A stretch of 64,000 bases of DNA from the NCBI GenBank assembly GCA_963816065.1, contig CAWFJG010000015.1, positions 124,001 to 188,000 on the forward strand, in the 5' to 3' direction. The stretch is from Roseiarcus sp963816065. GTDB lineage: Bacteria > Pseudomonadota > Alphaproteobacteria > Rhizobiales > Beijerinckiaceae. Made by a program: the position numbers and the translations under genes. The notes under the pieces were generated by a model that saw nothing but the letters and a program-made list of their open reading frames with translations, was not told where the DNA came from and did not search any database. Each line of letters opens with the position of its first letter. Position 1 is the first letter of the stretch. Positions 1 through 7,240 of this stretch are shown piece after piece.

Positions 1-661
1 CTTGACCCGCTCGATCGCGGCGTCGATCGCTTCGACGTTGAAGTAAAAGCGCCAGAACGGATGTGGCGTCTCGGCGTCCTTGGTGAACACGGCGCCGTCC
101 TGGCCGCTCTTGGCTTCGAACAGCTGGTACACGTTCGACGGACCCATCGCCATCGCGGACGTCTTGGTCCAGCCGAACAGGCCCTCGTAAAAGGCGAAGG
201 CTTTCACGCCGTCGCCGGCGTTGAGCTCTCGCCAGCCGACGTGGCCGGGCCCTATTGGATCGTAGGTGGGCGCCTCGGCGCTGTTTCCCTTGAACAGCAG
301 GAATGCCGGCGCCGTCCGGGTCGCCGGCGACGGCGAAGGTTCCGACGTTCGGGATCTCTGTCGGACCGCGATGGATCGCCCCGCCCGCGGCCTTCACCTT
401 GGCCGCATAAGCCGCGACATCGTCGACGGCGATGTAACCCATCCAGGCCGGCGAGACGCCCTCAGCGTGCTCGGGGATCGGCATGAGCCCGCCGACGCCC
501 GCGGCGCCGGCTTGCAGCAGCGTGTAGCGCTGGTCGTTCATCGTATTGGGCGCAAGCGTCCAGCCGACGACCTCGGCATAGAAGCGCTCCGACCCGGGCA
601 GGTCGTTCGACATCTGGTCGTACCAGATGAACGAGCCCATCAGATTTTTGGCTTCACCCAT
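1..661 (-). CDS. Two-domain VOC (glyoxalase-fold) protein, frameshifted, C-terminus outside window
   Basis: The protein begins MGEAKNLMGSFIWYDQMSND and shows the tandem VOC architecture seen in its paralogue at 2092-2869. The first glyoxalase/bleomycin-resistance fold covers about residues 7-115, and a second starts near the GHVGWRELNA segment. A one-base shift near 300-310 splits the frame exactly at the linker, where the expected GDPDGA-AFLLFKGNS needs one base fewer. The end of the gene lies beyond base 1. It follows a PhnB-like VOC gene and a TetR gene on the same strand, so it is probably the last gene of a TetR-controlled operon. VOC proteins bind a divalent metal and act on small thiol adducts or antibiotics; the substrate here cannot be told. 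The shift is more likely a sequencing error than decay. Confidence 0.75.
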   Translation of the reverse strand, partial: MGEAKNLMGSFIWYDQMSNDLPGSERFYAEVVGWTLAPNTMNDQRYTLLQAGAAGVGGLMPIPEHAEGVSPAWMGYIAVDDVAAYAAKVKAAGGAIHRGPTEIPNVGTFAVAGDPDGAGIPAVQGKQRRGAHLRSNRARPRRLARAQRRRRRESLRLLRGPVRLDQDVRDGDGSVERVPAVRSQERPGRRRVHQGRRDATSVLALLLQRRSDRRRDRAGQ

Positions 662-683
662 AGCGTTCTCCCTCTCCAGTTCT

Positions 684-1160
684 CTAACCCTCTGCGGCGC
701 TCTGCAGCGCAGCGATATCGAGCTTTTTCATCGGCAGGACCGCGCTCATGACCCGTTCGAGGCTTGCAGCGTCGCCCGTCTCGACGATCTTCGGAATCAT
801 GCTCGGCACGATCTGCCAGCTGACGCCGAACTTGTCGGTCAGCCAACCGCATTGGCCAGGCTTGCCGCCGTCGCAGAGCCGGTCCCACAAGCGGTCGATC
901 TCGTCCTGCGTTTCGCAGCCGACGCTCAATGAGATCGCCGGCGTGAACGGGAATTGCGGGCCGCCGTTGAGCGCGAGGAATTTCTGCCCCTCGATCTCGA
1001 ACGCCATCATCATCACGGCGCCCTTGGGACCGGGTCCGGCGTCCCCGTAGCGCGACGTCGAGTGAATTCGGCCATTGTCGAAGATCGACAGGTAGTGGGC
1101 GACGGCCTCCTCGGCGTTGAAATTGAACCAGAGGCAAGGTGTGATCCTTTGGTCGGTCAT
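684..1160 (-). CDS. PhnB-like VOC family protein
   Basis: This 158-residue protein starts MTDQRITPCLWFNFNAEEAV and continues with a single PhnB/3-demethylubiquinone-methyltransferase-like VOC fold. Segments such as YLSIFDNGRI, FALNGGP-like FLALNGGPQFPF and the late GWLTDKFGVSWQIVP are characteristic of that family. Such proteins are small cytoplasmic metal-binding dimers without a securely known reaction. The start codon is 12 bases after the TetR stop, which implies co-transcription with the regulator upstream and with the second VOC gene downstream. The frame is intact, unlike both two-domain VOC neighbours. Family assignment is firm; substrate is unknown. Confidence 0.85.
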   Translation of the reverse strand: MTDQRITPCLWFNFNAEEAVAHYLSIFDNGRIHSTSRYGDAGPGPKGAVMMMAFEIEGQKFLALNGGPQFPFTPAISLSVGCETQDEIDRLWDRLCDGGKPGQCGWLTDKFGVSWQIVPSMIPKIVETGDAASLERVMSAVLPMKKLDIAALQSAAEG

Positions 1161-1172
1161 GGCGTTCCCTTC

Positions 1173-1820
1173 TTAGTGCGCTCCGCCCTCCGGCAGCAGC
1201 GTCTCGAAATAGCGCTTCAGATGGTCGAGGCACTCGGCCGCGACCGCGGGTCCATGGGCTGCCTTGGCGAGGATGAAGCCGCCCTGGAGCACAGCCTGGG
1301 AAAAGAGCGCGGCGCTTTTCGGGCTCCAGTCCGCCTTCGGCGCGTGGAGAGCCTTGGCCTGAGCGAGATCGGCCTCGAGCCGGGCCGCGTGCTCGCCGAT
1401 GTAGCGCTCACAGGCTTCGCGGATGACGGGATGGGTGTCGTAGGCCTCCTGCACCATCGTGCCCAGCAGGCAGGTGAACTGCGGCAACGCTCCGGCCAGG
1501 ATCGCCTTGCGGAAGTCGACGTAGCCGAGCACGCGCGCCCGCGCATCGGGAAGGCCGGAGTAAGGCGCGGCGGCAAAAATCGCGTCCGCGTTGGCCGCGA
1601 AATGGGCCGCGGCCTCCACCGCGCAAGCTTCCTTGCTCGCGAAGTGATGGAAGAACGCGCCCTTGGTCAGGCCGGCCTCGGCGCAGATGTCCTCGACTCG
1701 AGCGGCCGAATAGCCCTTCGAGCGGATGACATGGACAGCGGCGTCGAGGAGCTTTGCGAGCGAAGCCTCGCCCGCAGCGGCCTTGGCCGACCCCTTCTCT
1801 CGCACAGCCACGCTCGTCAT
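1173..1820 (-). CDS. TetR family transcriptional regulator
   Basis: This is a 215-residue regulator. The N-terminal helix-turn-helix is at about residues 20-65, including KLLDAAVHVIRSKGYSAARV, EDICAEAGLTKGAFFHHF and SKEACAVEAA. The rest is the helical ligand-binding domain with a TetR_C-type FTCLLGTMVQEAYDTHP segment. The ATG at 1820 was chosen because longer readings in this frame have no ribosome site and would run through a palindromic operator (1830-1847). That operator sits 10 bases upstream of the start and suggests autorepression. The two VOC genes directly downstream are the likely regulon; a role in handling reactive electrophiles is inference. Confidence 0.88.
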   Translation of the reverse strand: MTSVAVREKGSAKAAAGEASLAKLLDAAVHVIRSKGYSAARVEDICAEAGLTKGAFFHHFASKEACAVEAAAHFAANADAIFAAAPYSGLPDARARVLGYVDFRKAILAGALPQFTCLLGTMVQEAYDTHPVIREACERYIGEHAARLEADLAQAKALHAPKADWSPKSAALFSQAVLQGGFILAKAAHGPAVAAECLDHLKRYFETLLPEGGAH

Positions 1821-1829
1821 CGTGGTTAG

Positions 1830-1847
1830 ATACCAACTGGTCGGTAT
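1830..1847. promoter_or_regulatory. Likely TetR operator
   Basis: The 18-bp stretch ATACCAACTGGTCGGTAT is an imperfect palindrome of the TACCGACC-GGTCGGTA kind often bound by TetR/AcuR-like repressors. It lies immediately upstream of the tetR start, where bound protein would block transcription. The assignment to this regulator is inferred from position only. Confidence 0.6.
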
Positions 1848-2091
1848 GAACGCAAGCGGAAGTTGTCCCACACATGGAGTAACGGCCGAACCGAAGCGTG
1901 AGCGTGCTGCAATCGTAAAGCCCCATCCCAAACTGCCGAAGGATGCTCCAGGATCGCAACGTTCGTGCGCTTTCTGGGGCGTCCTTTGACAGGACGAGGT
2001 CGGCGGCTTTGGAATTGCCGAACCGCCAGGCCTTCCTGGTCGGCCGCGGACCCGAGCGCGTCGTCGCAGTCGCGCGGACCCGTCGCCTCGC

Positions 2092-2869
2092 TCACCGCTT
2101 CGGCGCGACCAGGGCGAACAGCGCCCCCTGCGGGTCGAGCGCCTGGACAATCCATTGGCCGCCCGGCACCTCGATCGGCCCGTTGGCGATCTGGCCGCCC
2201 TTGTCCTTGATCCGCTCGACCGCGGGGTCGAGCGAGTCGACGTTGACGTAGTAGAGCCAGAACGAGGCCGGCGTCTGCGGCATGCGGGTCATGATCCCAC
2301 CCTCCTCGCCCGAACCGGTCTTGAACATTCGATAGACGCCCATCGGCCCCATGTCGAACTCGCTCGTCTTCGACCAGCCGAAGAAGCGGCAGTAAAAGTC
2401 GAGCGCCTTGGCCCCGTCGTCGCAGTGCAGTTCGTGCCAGCCGACCGTTCCTGGCGTTCCGGGCGCGGGCGGCGCGGGCGGATTGCCGTTCGAAGTCGCG
2501 GAAGAGCATCAAGGTTCCGCCGTAAGGATCGGCGATCACGGCGAATCGGCCGATGCCCGGAATGTCGGAGGGCGCCTTGAACACCTTGCCGCCCGCTTCC
2601 ATCAATTTCGGCAGCGCAAGATCGACGTTCTCGACCCAAAGATAGGCGAGCCAGCCGGGCTGTGTCCCCATCGCCCTGGCGTCGGCCGGAATCGCCATCA
2701 CGCCCGCGACAGGCTGATCGCCCGCGAGCATGACCTCGTAGCGGAAGTCGGTCCGGCCGCCGTCGCGTGACGTCCAGCCGATCACGTGAGCATAGAAATC
2801 GACCGCCGCGGCGACGTCGTTCCCCATGTATTCGTACCAGACGAATTTCCCGATCGGCGCTGCGCTCAT
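2092..2869 (-). CDS. Two-domain VOC (glyoxalase-fold) protein, one frameshift
   Basis: The N-terminal domain (MSAAPIGKFVWYEYMGND through GGTLMLFRDFER) and the C-terminal domain (GTVGWHELHCDDG through GALFALVAPKR) form the tandem VOC fold of about 258 residues. The frame changes near 2490, inside the proline/alanine-rich linker, where one extra base separates DFER from NPPAPPAPG. It is a close paralogue of the gene at 1-661, and both are broken at the same inter-domain linker. It has its own upstream region (start at 2869) and ends 272 bases before the tetR start, so it may be a separate transcript. Metal-binding VOC chemistry is known for the family; the substrate is not apparent. Confidence 0.78.
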
Positions 2870-3197
2870 GACCCGTTCCTCCTCGAGATGCGCTTGATCC
2901 TAGCGCGCGCGACGGCAAAGGATAAGCCCGGGGCAAAGCCAGCGCGGGGTCTTTACGCCGCCAGTCGGACGGCGGCGTCCCGCAACGCCTACTGCTCCGC
3001 GAGCATTTTGCCTTGACGGCCGCCCACGAGGGCATCCCGTCCGAACGCTGCCGCGCCCGCGCCGCCGCAGCGCGCACAAAGAGCCGCCGCCGCCATTTCA
3101 GCGGCTTCCGGGCGGCTATCCGCCGCCTTGACTTCGCCTCCCGCTGCCGCCAGTTACCCCCGCCGCCTGCGCCAGGGCGGCAGGCGGCGGGATCAGC
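2870..3197. other. Intergenic region between VOC gene and accA
   Basis: This 328-base divergent spacer holds the upstream regions of the VOC gene (minus) and accA (plus). It is very GC- and alanine/proline-codon-rich, so open frames here are uninformative. No convincing promoter, repeat or small gene was recognised. Confidence 0.5.
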
Positions 3198-4151
3198 ATG
3201 CGCACCTATCTCAGCTTCGAACAGCCGGTCGCCGACATCGACGCCCGCATCGACGAAATGCGGGCGGTTGTCGCAAATGGGGACTCGGCCGCGCTTGTCG
3301 AAGAGATCGCCAAGCTCGAGGCAAAATCGGAAAAGGCGCTGGCCGACCTCTACGCCGCCCTCACCCCCTGGCAGAAGACCCAGGTCGCCCGGGTGCAGGG
3401 CCGGCCGCGCTGCGCCGACTACCTGAAGGGCCTTATCGCCGATTTTACCCCCCTCGCGGGTGACCGCTATTTCGGCGAGGACCAGGCGATCGTCGGGGGT
3501 TTGGGCCGGTTCGACGGCGCCTCGGTGGTGGTGATCGGCCAGGAGAAGGGCCACGACACCGAGAGCCGCCTCAAGCACAATTTCGGCATGGCCCGTCCGG
3601 AGGGCTACCGCAAGGCGGTCCGGCTGATGGAGCTTGCCGACCGGTTTCAGCTTCCTGTGATCGCCCTCGTCGACACCGCAGGCGCCTTTCCCGGCGTCGA
3701 CGCCGAGGAGCGCGGTCAGGCCGAGGCGATCGCCCGGTCGACCGACGCCTGCCTCGCCCTCGGCGTCCCAAATGTGGCGACGGTGATCGGCGAGGGCGGC
3801 TCGGGCGGCGCCATCGCCATCGCCACCGCCAACAAGGTGCTGATGCTGGAGCACGCGATCTACACCGTCGCCTCGCCCGAAGCCGCGGCCTCGATCCTGT
3901 GGCGGGATTCGTCCAAGGCGCAGGAAGCGGCGACCGGCATGAAGATCACCGCGCAAGACCTGCTCAGGTTCGGCATTATCGATACGATCGTGTCGGAACC
4001 GCTCGGCGGGGCGCATCGCGACCCGGAGGCGGCGGTCGCCGCGACCGGCCGGGCGATCGCCGACGCCCTGAAGGCGATGCAGAACATGAGCCCCGACCAG
4101 ATCCGCGAGGCGCGGGCGGAAAAGTTTATGGCCATCGGCCGGAGGGTGTAA
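3198..4151 (+). CDS. accA: Acetyl-CoA carboxylase carboxyltransferase subunit alpha
   Basis: This 317-residue protein is full length for AccA. It is half of the carboxyltransferase that moves CO2 from carboxybiotin to acetyl-CoA, giving malonyl-CoA for fatty acid synthesis; the partner is AccD. The N-terminal helical region (LSFEQPVADIDARIDEM) leads into the crotonase-like core with the family signatures GDRYFGEDQAIVGGL, GQEKGHDTESR, NFGMARPEGYRKA and LVDTAGAFPGVDAEERGQAE. The oxyanion-type glycines sit in GEGGSGGAIAI. The start follows a poor ribosome site but matches the usual N-terminus. uxuA follows 50 bases downstream, without an obvious functional link. Confidence 0.97.
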   Translation: MRTYLSFEQPVADIDARIDEMRAVVANGDSAALVEEIAKLEAKSEKALADLYAALTPWQKTQVARVQGRPRCADYLKGLIADFTPLAGDRYFGEDQAIVGGLGRFDGASVVVIGQEKGHDTESRLKHNFGMARPEGYRKAVRLMELADRFQLPVIALVDTAGAFPGVDAEERGQAEAIARSTDACLALGVPNVATVIGEGGSGGAIAIATANKVLMLEHAIYTVASPEAAASILWRDSSKAQEAATGMKITAQDLLRFGIIDTIVSEPLGGAHRDPEAAVAATGRAIADALKAMQNMSPDQIREARAEKFMAIGRRV

Positions 4152-4201
4152 TTGTCGTTTCGGCAGGCCGATGGTCGGTCGGGAACGACAAGGGACGCGC
4201 G

Positions 4202-5392
4202 ATGCAACAAACCTGGCGCTGGTTCGGACCGGACGATCCGGTGAGCCTGGAAAACGTCGCCCAGGCCGGCGCGACGGGCGTCGTCACCGCCCTTCATCAC
4301 CACAATCGCGGCGAGGCCTGGCCGACGGACGATATTCTCGAGCGCCGGGCTGCGATCGAGCGCGCGGGCCTCGCCTGGACGGTGGCGGAGAGCATCGGGG
4401 TCGGCGAGGCCATCAAGACCCGCACCGGCGACTTCCGCCAAAAAATCGACAATCACAAGCAGTCGATCCGCAACGTTGCCCGCGCCGGGGTCAAGGTGTT
4501 CTGCTACAATTTCATGGCGATCACCGACTGGACGCGGACCAACCTCGACTGGCGCCTGCCGGACGGCGGGACTGCTCTGCGTTTCGACGCAGTCGACTTC
4601 GCCGCCTACGATCTGTTCATCCTGGAACGCGACGGCGCGGAGGCCGACTATTCGGCCGACAGGATCGCCGCCGCCAAAACGCGGTTCGAGGCGATGGCGA
4701 CCGAAGCGAAGGAATCGCTGGAGAAGGCGCTGATCGACTGGCTGCCGGCGCGCGACTTCGCCTATGACCGGGCCGGCTTTCGCGTCGCGCTTGCGCGCTA
4801 CCGCGACGTCGGCGTCGAAACTATGCGCGAAAACCTGTTCGCCTTCGCCCGCGAGATCTCCGCGGTCGCCGAGGAGGAGGGCGCGCGTCTTGCTATCCAC
4901 GCCGACGATCCGGCTTTTCCAATCTTCGGCCTGCCGCGCGTGATGTCGACTGCCGCGGACGTGCGCAAGCTGTTTTCGGCCGTGCCGTCGGAGGTCTGTG
5001 GCCTGACGCTGTGCGCGGGCTCGTTCGGCTCGAACCGGAACAACGACCTCGTCGCGATGGCGCGCGAATTCGGGCCGCGCATCCATTTCGTCCATCTGCG
5101 CAACGTCAAGCACGAGCCGGACGGCTCGTTCTTCGAGGCCGACCACCTGGCCGGCGACACCGACCTGGTGGCGCTGGTCGCCGAACTGATGGGCGAAGAA
5201 GCGCGCCGCCGCGCCGCGGGCCGCACCGACGCCGAGATTCCGATGCGGCCCGACCACGGCCACCTTTTGGGCGACGACCGGCTGAAGCGGTCGAACCCCG
5301 GCTATTCCTATATCGGCCGCCTCAAGGGGCTGGCGGAGCTGCGCGGGGTGATGCAGACTGTCGACGCGTTCCGGGCGGGGCGCGTGGCGTGA
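4202..5392 (+). CDS. uxuA: Mannonate dehydratase
   Basis: This 396-residue protein is the usual length for UxuA. The enzyme dehydrates D-mannonate to 2-keto-3-deoxygluconate in glucuronate breakdown and uses Mn2+. Seen in the sequence are the opening WRWFGPDDPVSL, the HHHNRGEAWP segment, VKVFCYNFMAITDWTRT, the metal-site region LAIHADDPAFPIFGLPR, TLCAGSFGSN, HFVHLRNVK and the closing MRPDHGHLLGDD. The ATG at 4202 is preceded by a GGGAC-rich stretch; the frame upstream is open but overlaps accA. No uxuB, uxaC or kdgK is beside it, so its pathway partners must lie elsewhere. Confidence 0.95.
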   Translation: MQQTWRWFGPDDPVSLENVAQAGATGVVTALHHHNRGEAWPTDDILERRAAIERAGLAWTVAESIGVGEAIKTRTGDFRQKIDNHKQSIRNVARAGVKVFCYNFMAITDWTRTNLDWRLPDGGTALRFDAVDFAAYDLFILERDGAEADYSADRIAAAKTRFEAMATEAKESLEKALIDWLPARDFAYDRAGFRVALARYRDVGVETMRENLFAFAREISAVAEEEGARLAIHADDPAFPIFGLPRVMSTAADVRKLFSAVPSEVCGLTLCAGSFGSNRNNDLVAMAREFGPRIHFVHLRNVKHEPDGSFFEADHLAGDTDLVALVAELMGEEARRRAAGRTDAEIPMRPDHGHLLGDDRLKRSNPGYSYIGRLKGLAELRGVMQTVDAFRAGRVA

Positions 5393-5950
5393 GTCGCGGC
5401 GCCCTTTTAGACAAATGGCCCGTTAAGACGAAATGGCCCGGCGCCCCTCGCCCGACCGCTCGCCGGCGCCGCCCTTACCCGTGAGAAAGGGAAGCGCTGC
5501 GCTTTGCAACCTGGCCTCGCGCCCCTTCTCGGCTGCCTGTTCCTTGCCCGACCCGGCCTGTTCGGCGCCTGTTATCTGCCTGTTACGTGCCTGTTCCGGC
5601 GCCTGTTAAGGGCCTGTTCCACGGCCGCTTCCAGACGCAACCATCGAGTTGTATTACAGGCAATACTTTGATAGTGCAGCGCTTTATGCAACAGAAGCGC
5701 GCCCCATTGGGCAAAAAACGCCCTGCTGGCAGGCGCCCGGATCGCCAGAGCGCCCCCCAGATCGCGATATTCCGCCATCTAAAGACTTGTCACAGACACA
5801 ATCCCGATCTAGAAGGGTGACGATTTTGGACGGCCAAGTTCTCTCTTATGCGCTCCCGCGCATTGACGACACTTCCCTTCAATTTCGACCTGTTTGCCGT
5901 GAGAACGTCGTTCACGGCGAATACCAACTTACGATTGAAAGGATATCGTC
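5393..5950. other. Long intergenic region and cspA leader
   Basis: This 558-base stretch has no convincing gene. It contains an array of seven GCCTGTT heptamers (5535-5618) and an imperfect palindrome GTATTACAGGCAATAC at 5651-5666. The last 150 bases are less GC-rich and probably form the cspA promoter and untranslated leader, which is usually long in cold-shock genes. Confidence 0.6.
5535..5618 (+). repeat. Array of seven GCCTGTT repeats with 11-bp phasing
   Basis: GCCTGTT begins at 5535, 5556, 5567, 5578, 5589, 5601 and 5612. The steps between starts are 21, 11, 11, 11, 12 and 11 bases. The four bases between units vary. Phased 11-bp direct repeats are the arrangement bound by PhoB/OmpR-type regulators, though the sequence is not the classical Pho box (CTGTCAT). 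Confidence 0.8.
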
Positions 5951-6160
5951 ATGACGATTGGAACCGTGAAATGGTTCAACCCGACCAAGGGCTTCGGCTT
6001 CATTCAGCCTGACAATGGCGGACCGGATGTGTTCGTGCACATTTCCGCCGTCGAGCGCGCCGGCATGCAGACCCTGAACGAAGGCCAGAAGATCCAGTTC
6101 GAACTGGTTCGCGACGCCAAGTCGGGCAAGAGCTCGGCCGGAAATCTCCAGGCCGCGTAA
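5951..6160 (+). CDS. cspA: Cold-shock protein (CspA family)
   Basis: This 69-residue single cold-shock domain starts MTIGTVKWFNPTKGFGFI. It carries both RNA-binding motifs, RNP1 as KGFGFIQP and RNP2 as VFVHISAV. CspA-type proteins bind single-stranded RNA and DNA and act as RNA chaperones. A GAAAGGATA ribosome site lies just before the ATG. The gene is followed by a strong intrinsic terminator at 6230-6270, so it is monocistronic. The long leader could carry a temperature-responsive structure, but none was demonstrated here. Confidence 0.96.
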   Translation: MTIGTVKWFNPTKGFGFIQPDNGGPDVFVHISAVERAGMQTLNEGQKIQFELVRDAKSGKSSAGNLQAA

Positions 6161-6229
6161 GCGGGGGGCCAGAGCTTATCGGCGGCGATCGACCGCCGGT
6201 GAACCGAGATCATCCTGTAGTCCCACACG

Positions 6230-6270
6230 AAGGCCCCGCTCGAACTCGATGTCGGCGGGGCCTTTCTCTT
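6230..6270 (+). terminator. Rho-independent terminator of cspA
   Basis: A perfect 10-bp stem, AAGGCCCCGC (6230-6239) with GCGGGGCCTT (6255-6264), closes a 15-base loop. It is followed by a pyrimidine tract TTTCTCTT. It lies 70 bases after the cspA stop codon and faces the convergent csbD gene. Confidence 0.88.
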
Positions 6271-6316
6271 GGCCCGGGGCCGCCCGCGAAGGCGACCCCG
6301 ACTCGTCCGCTTTGGC

Positions 6317-6502
6317 TCAGGGCTTATCGGTCGCTCTGCGAGCCGCGTCCTTGACATCGCCGGCCGCCTGATGCGCGGCGCCCTTGGCCTTGTCCATCTT
6401 GCCCTCGGCCTGCAGCGACTTGTCGCCCGTCATCTTGCCGGCCGTGTCCTTGATGGCGCCCTTGACCTTGTCGGCCGCGCCCTTGACGTGTTCCTTGTCC
6501 AT
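6317..6502 (-). CDS. CsbD family stress-response protein
   Basis: This 61-residue, highly charged protein starts MDKEHVKGAADKVKGAIKD. It repeats the K-G-A/D-K-x-K-G pattern of the CsbD fold (helical bundle). Family members are induced by general stress in many bacteria; their molecular function is unknown. A GAAGGAAA ribosome site is present seven bases before the ATG on the minus strand. The gene converges on cspA. The assignment is secure from composition and repeat pattern. Confidence 0.9.
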   Translation of the reverse strand: MDKEHVKGAADKVKGAIKDTAGKMTGDKSLQAEGKMDKAKGAAHQAAGDVKDAARRATDKP

Positions 6503-7240
6503 GATTCATTTCCTTCGTTTCGCCGCCCCGCGGCCTATCAACAAGCGACACGCCCAGGAGTTCCGCTGCCGGCGATCACGAGCTGAGGTGGCGTTCGCTC
6601 AAGCCGTCGAGTTTGCCCGTCGTCGGGACTTCTACGAGGCGGCGCGGGACGCTCCCTGCTCGAGGCGCAGCTCCGGCCCGTGGTGGCGGACGCGCGGCCG
6701 AATCCGCGTTCCGGTCGCGATCCGCTCGACGAAGTGAGCCACCCACCCCACGCTTCGGCCGATGAGGAACAGGGAAAAGGGCCCGGATCCCGAGGGCGGC
6801 CAGAGCGGCGTCGCCTCGGCTCGGCGGCGGCGGATTGGGGAGGCTGAGCGCGAGCCGACAGCCGCGAGCGATGAGCCCGTCATGCGCTGAGCGCAGCCTT
6901 TCCGCTCGCGCTGCGACCCAGAGGAAGTGAAGAGTAAAGGCGACGCGGCGCAAGCCTCTCGCATCATGCTGGAAGTCTCGACGCCGCTCCCGCCGCCGGG
7001 CGAGCCCAAAAAGGACCGAGTTCAGCCCGGCGCGACAGCAACTCCCAAAGCCGAGCCCACAAGAGCGGCCGGACGCTTCAATCGCAAGTTCAAGACAATG
7101 TGATCCGGCGCCGCCTCAATTAACGCTCAAACCGCACTATGTTGATCAGCGTAGACAGCCCACCTCGGCGAGGCCGGTTTGGCCTCGCCTCGAGCGACAA
7201 AAAGGGCGCAGCTTCTCAATAGCATTTACAGGCCGGGTTC
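6503..7240. other. Intergenic region with citrate synthase remnant and hairpin
   Basis: The stretch between csbD and the RND pump holds a decayed citrate synthase C-terminus (6632-6935). It also has a perfect inverted repeat, GGCGAGGCC (7167-7175) with GGCCTCGCC (7181-7189), 52 bases before the pump start; it is followed by a short A run, so it could be an attenuator-like hairpin. A 45-codon frame at 6966-7103 has no ribosome site and is not called as a gene. Confidence 0.5.
6632..6935 (-). pseudogene. Citrate synthase-like gene remnant (C-terminal part)
   Basis: One minus-strand frame reads FSLFLIGRSVGWVAHFVE followed by RIRPRVRHHGPEL. This matches the C-terminal signature of citrate/2-methylcitrate synthases (IGRTVGWIAHALEQ ... 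IRPRARYVGP). Just upstream, in the next frame, RGCRLALSLPNPPP and DAALAALGI resemble the LPNVDFALAAL segment that precedes it. A frameshift separates the two pieces. The catalytic histidines and the N-terminal two thirds are absent, so this is a gene fragment. The match rests on recognition by eye and should be confirmed by a profile search. Confidence 0.55.

Noticed and set aside
3860..5263. Long minus-strand open frame across accA and uxuA
   Set aside because: It is antisense to two clearly conserved genes and has Arg/Asp/Val-rich composition typical of shadow frames in high-GC DNA.
5535..5618. GCCTGTT array as a CRISPR
   Set aside because: Units are 7 bp on an 11-bp step, far too short for repeat-spacer units, and no cas genes are present.
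6966..7103. 45-codon plus-strand frame
   Set aside because: Low-complexity Pro/Lys sequence without a ribosome site; overlaps the upstream part of the citrate synthase remnant.
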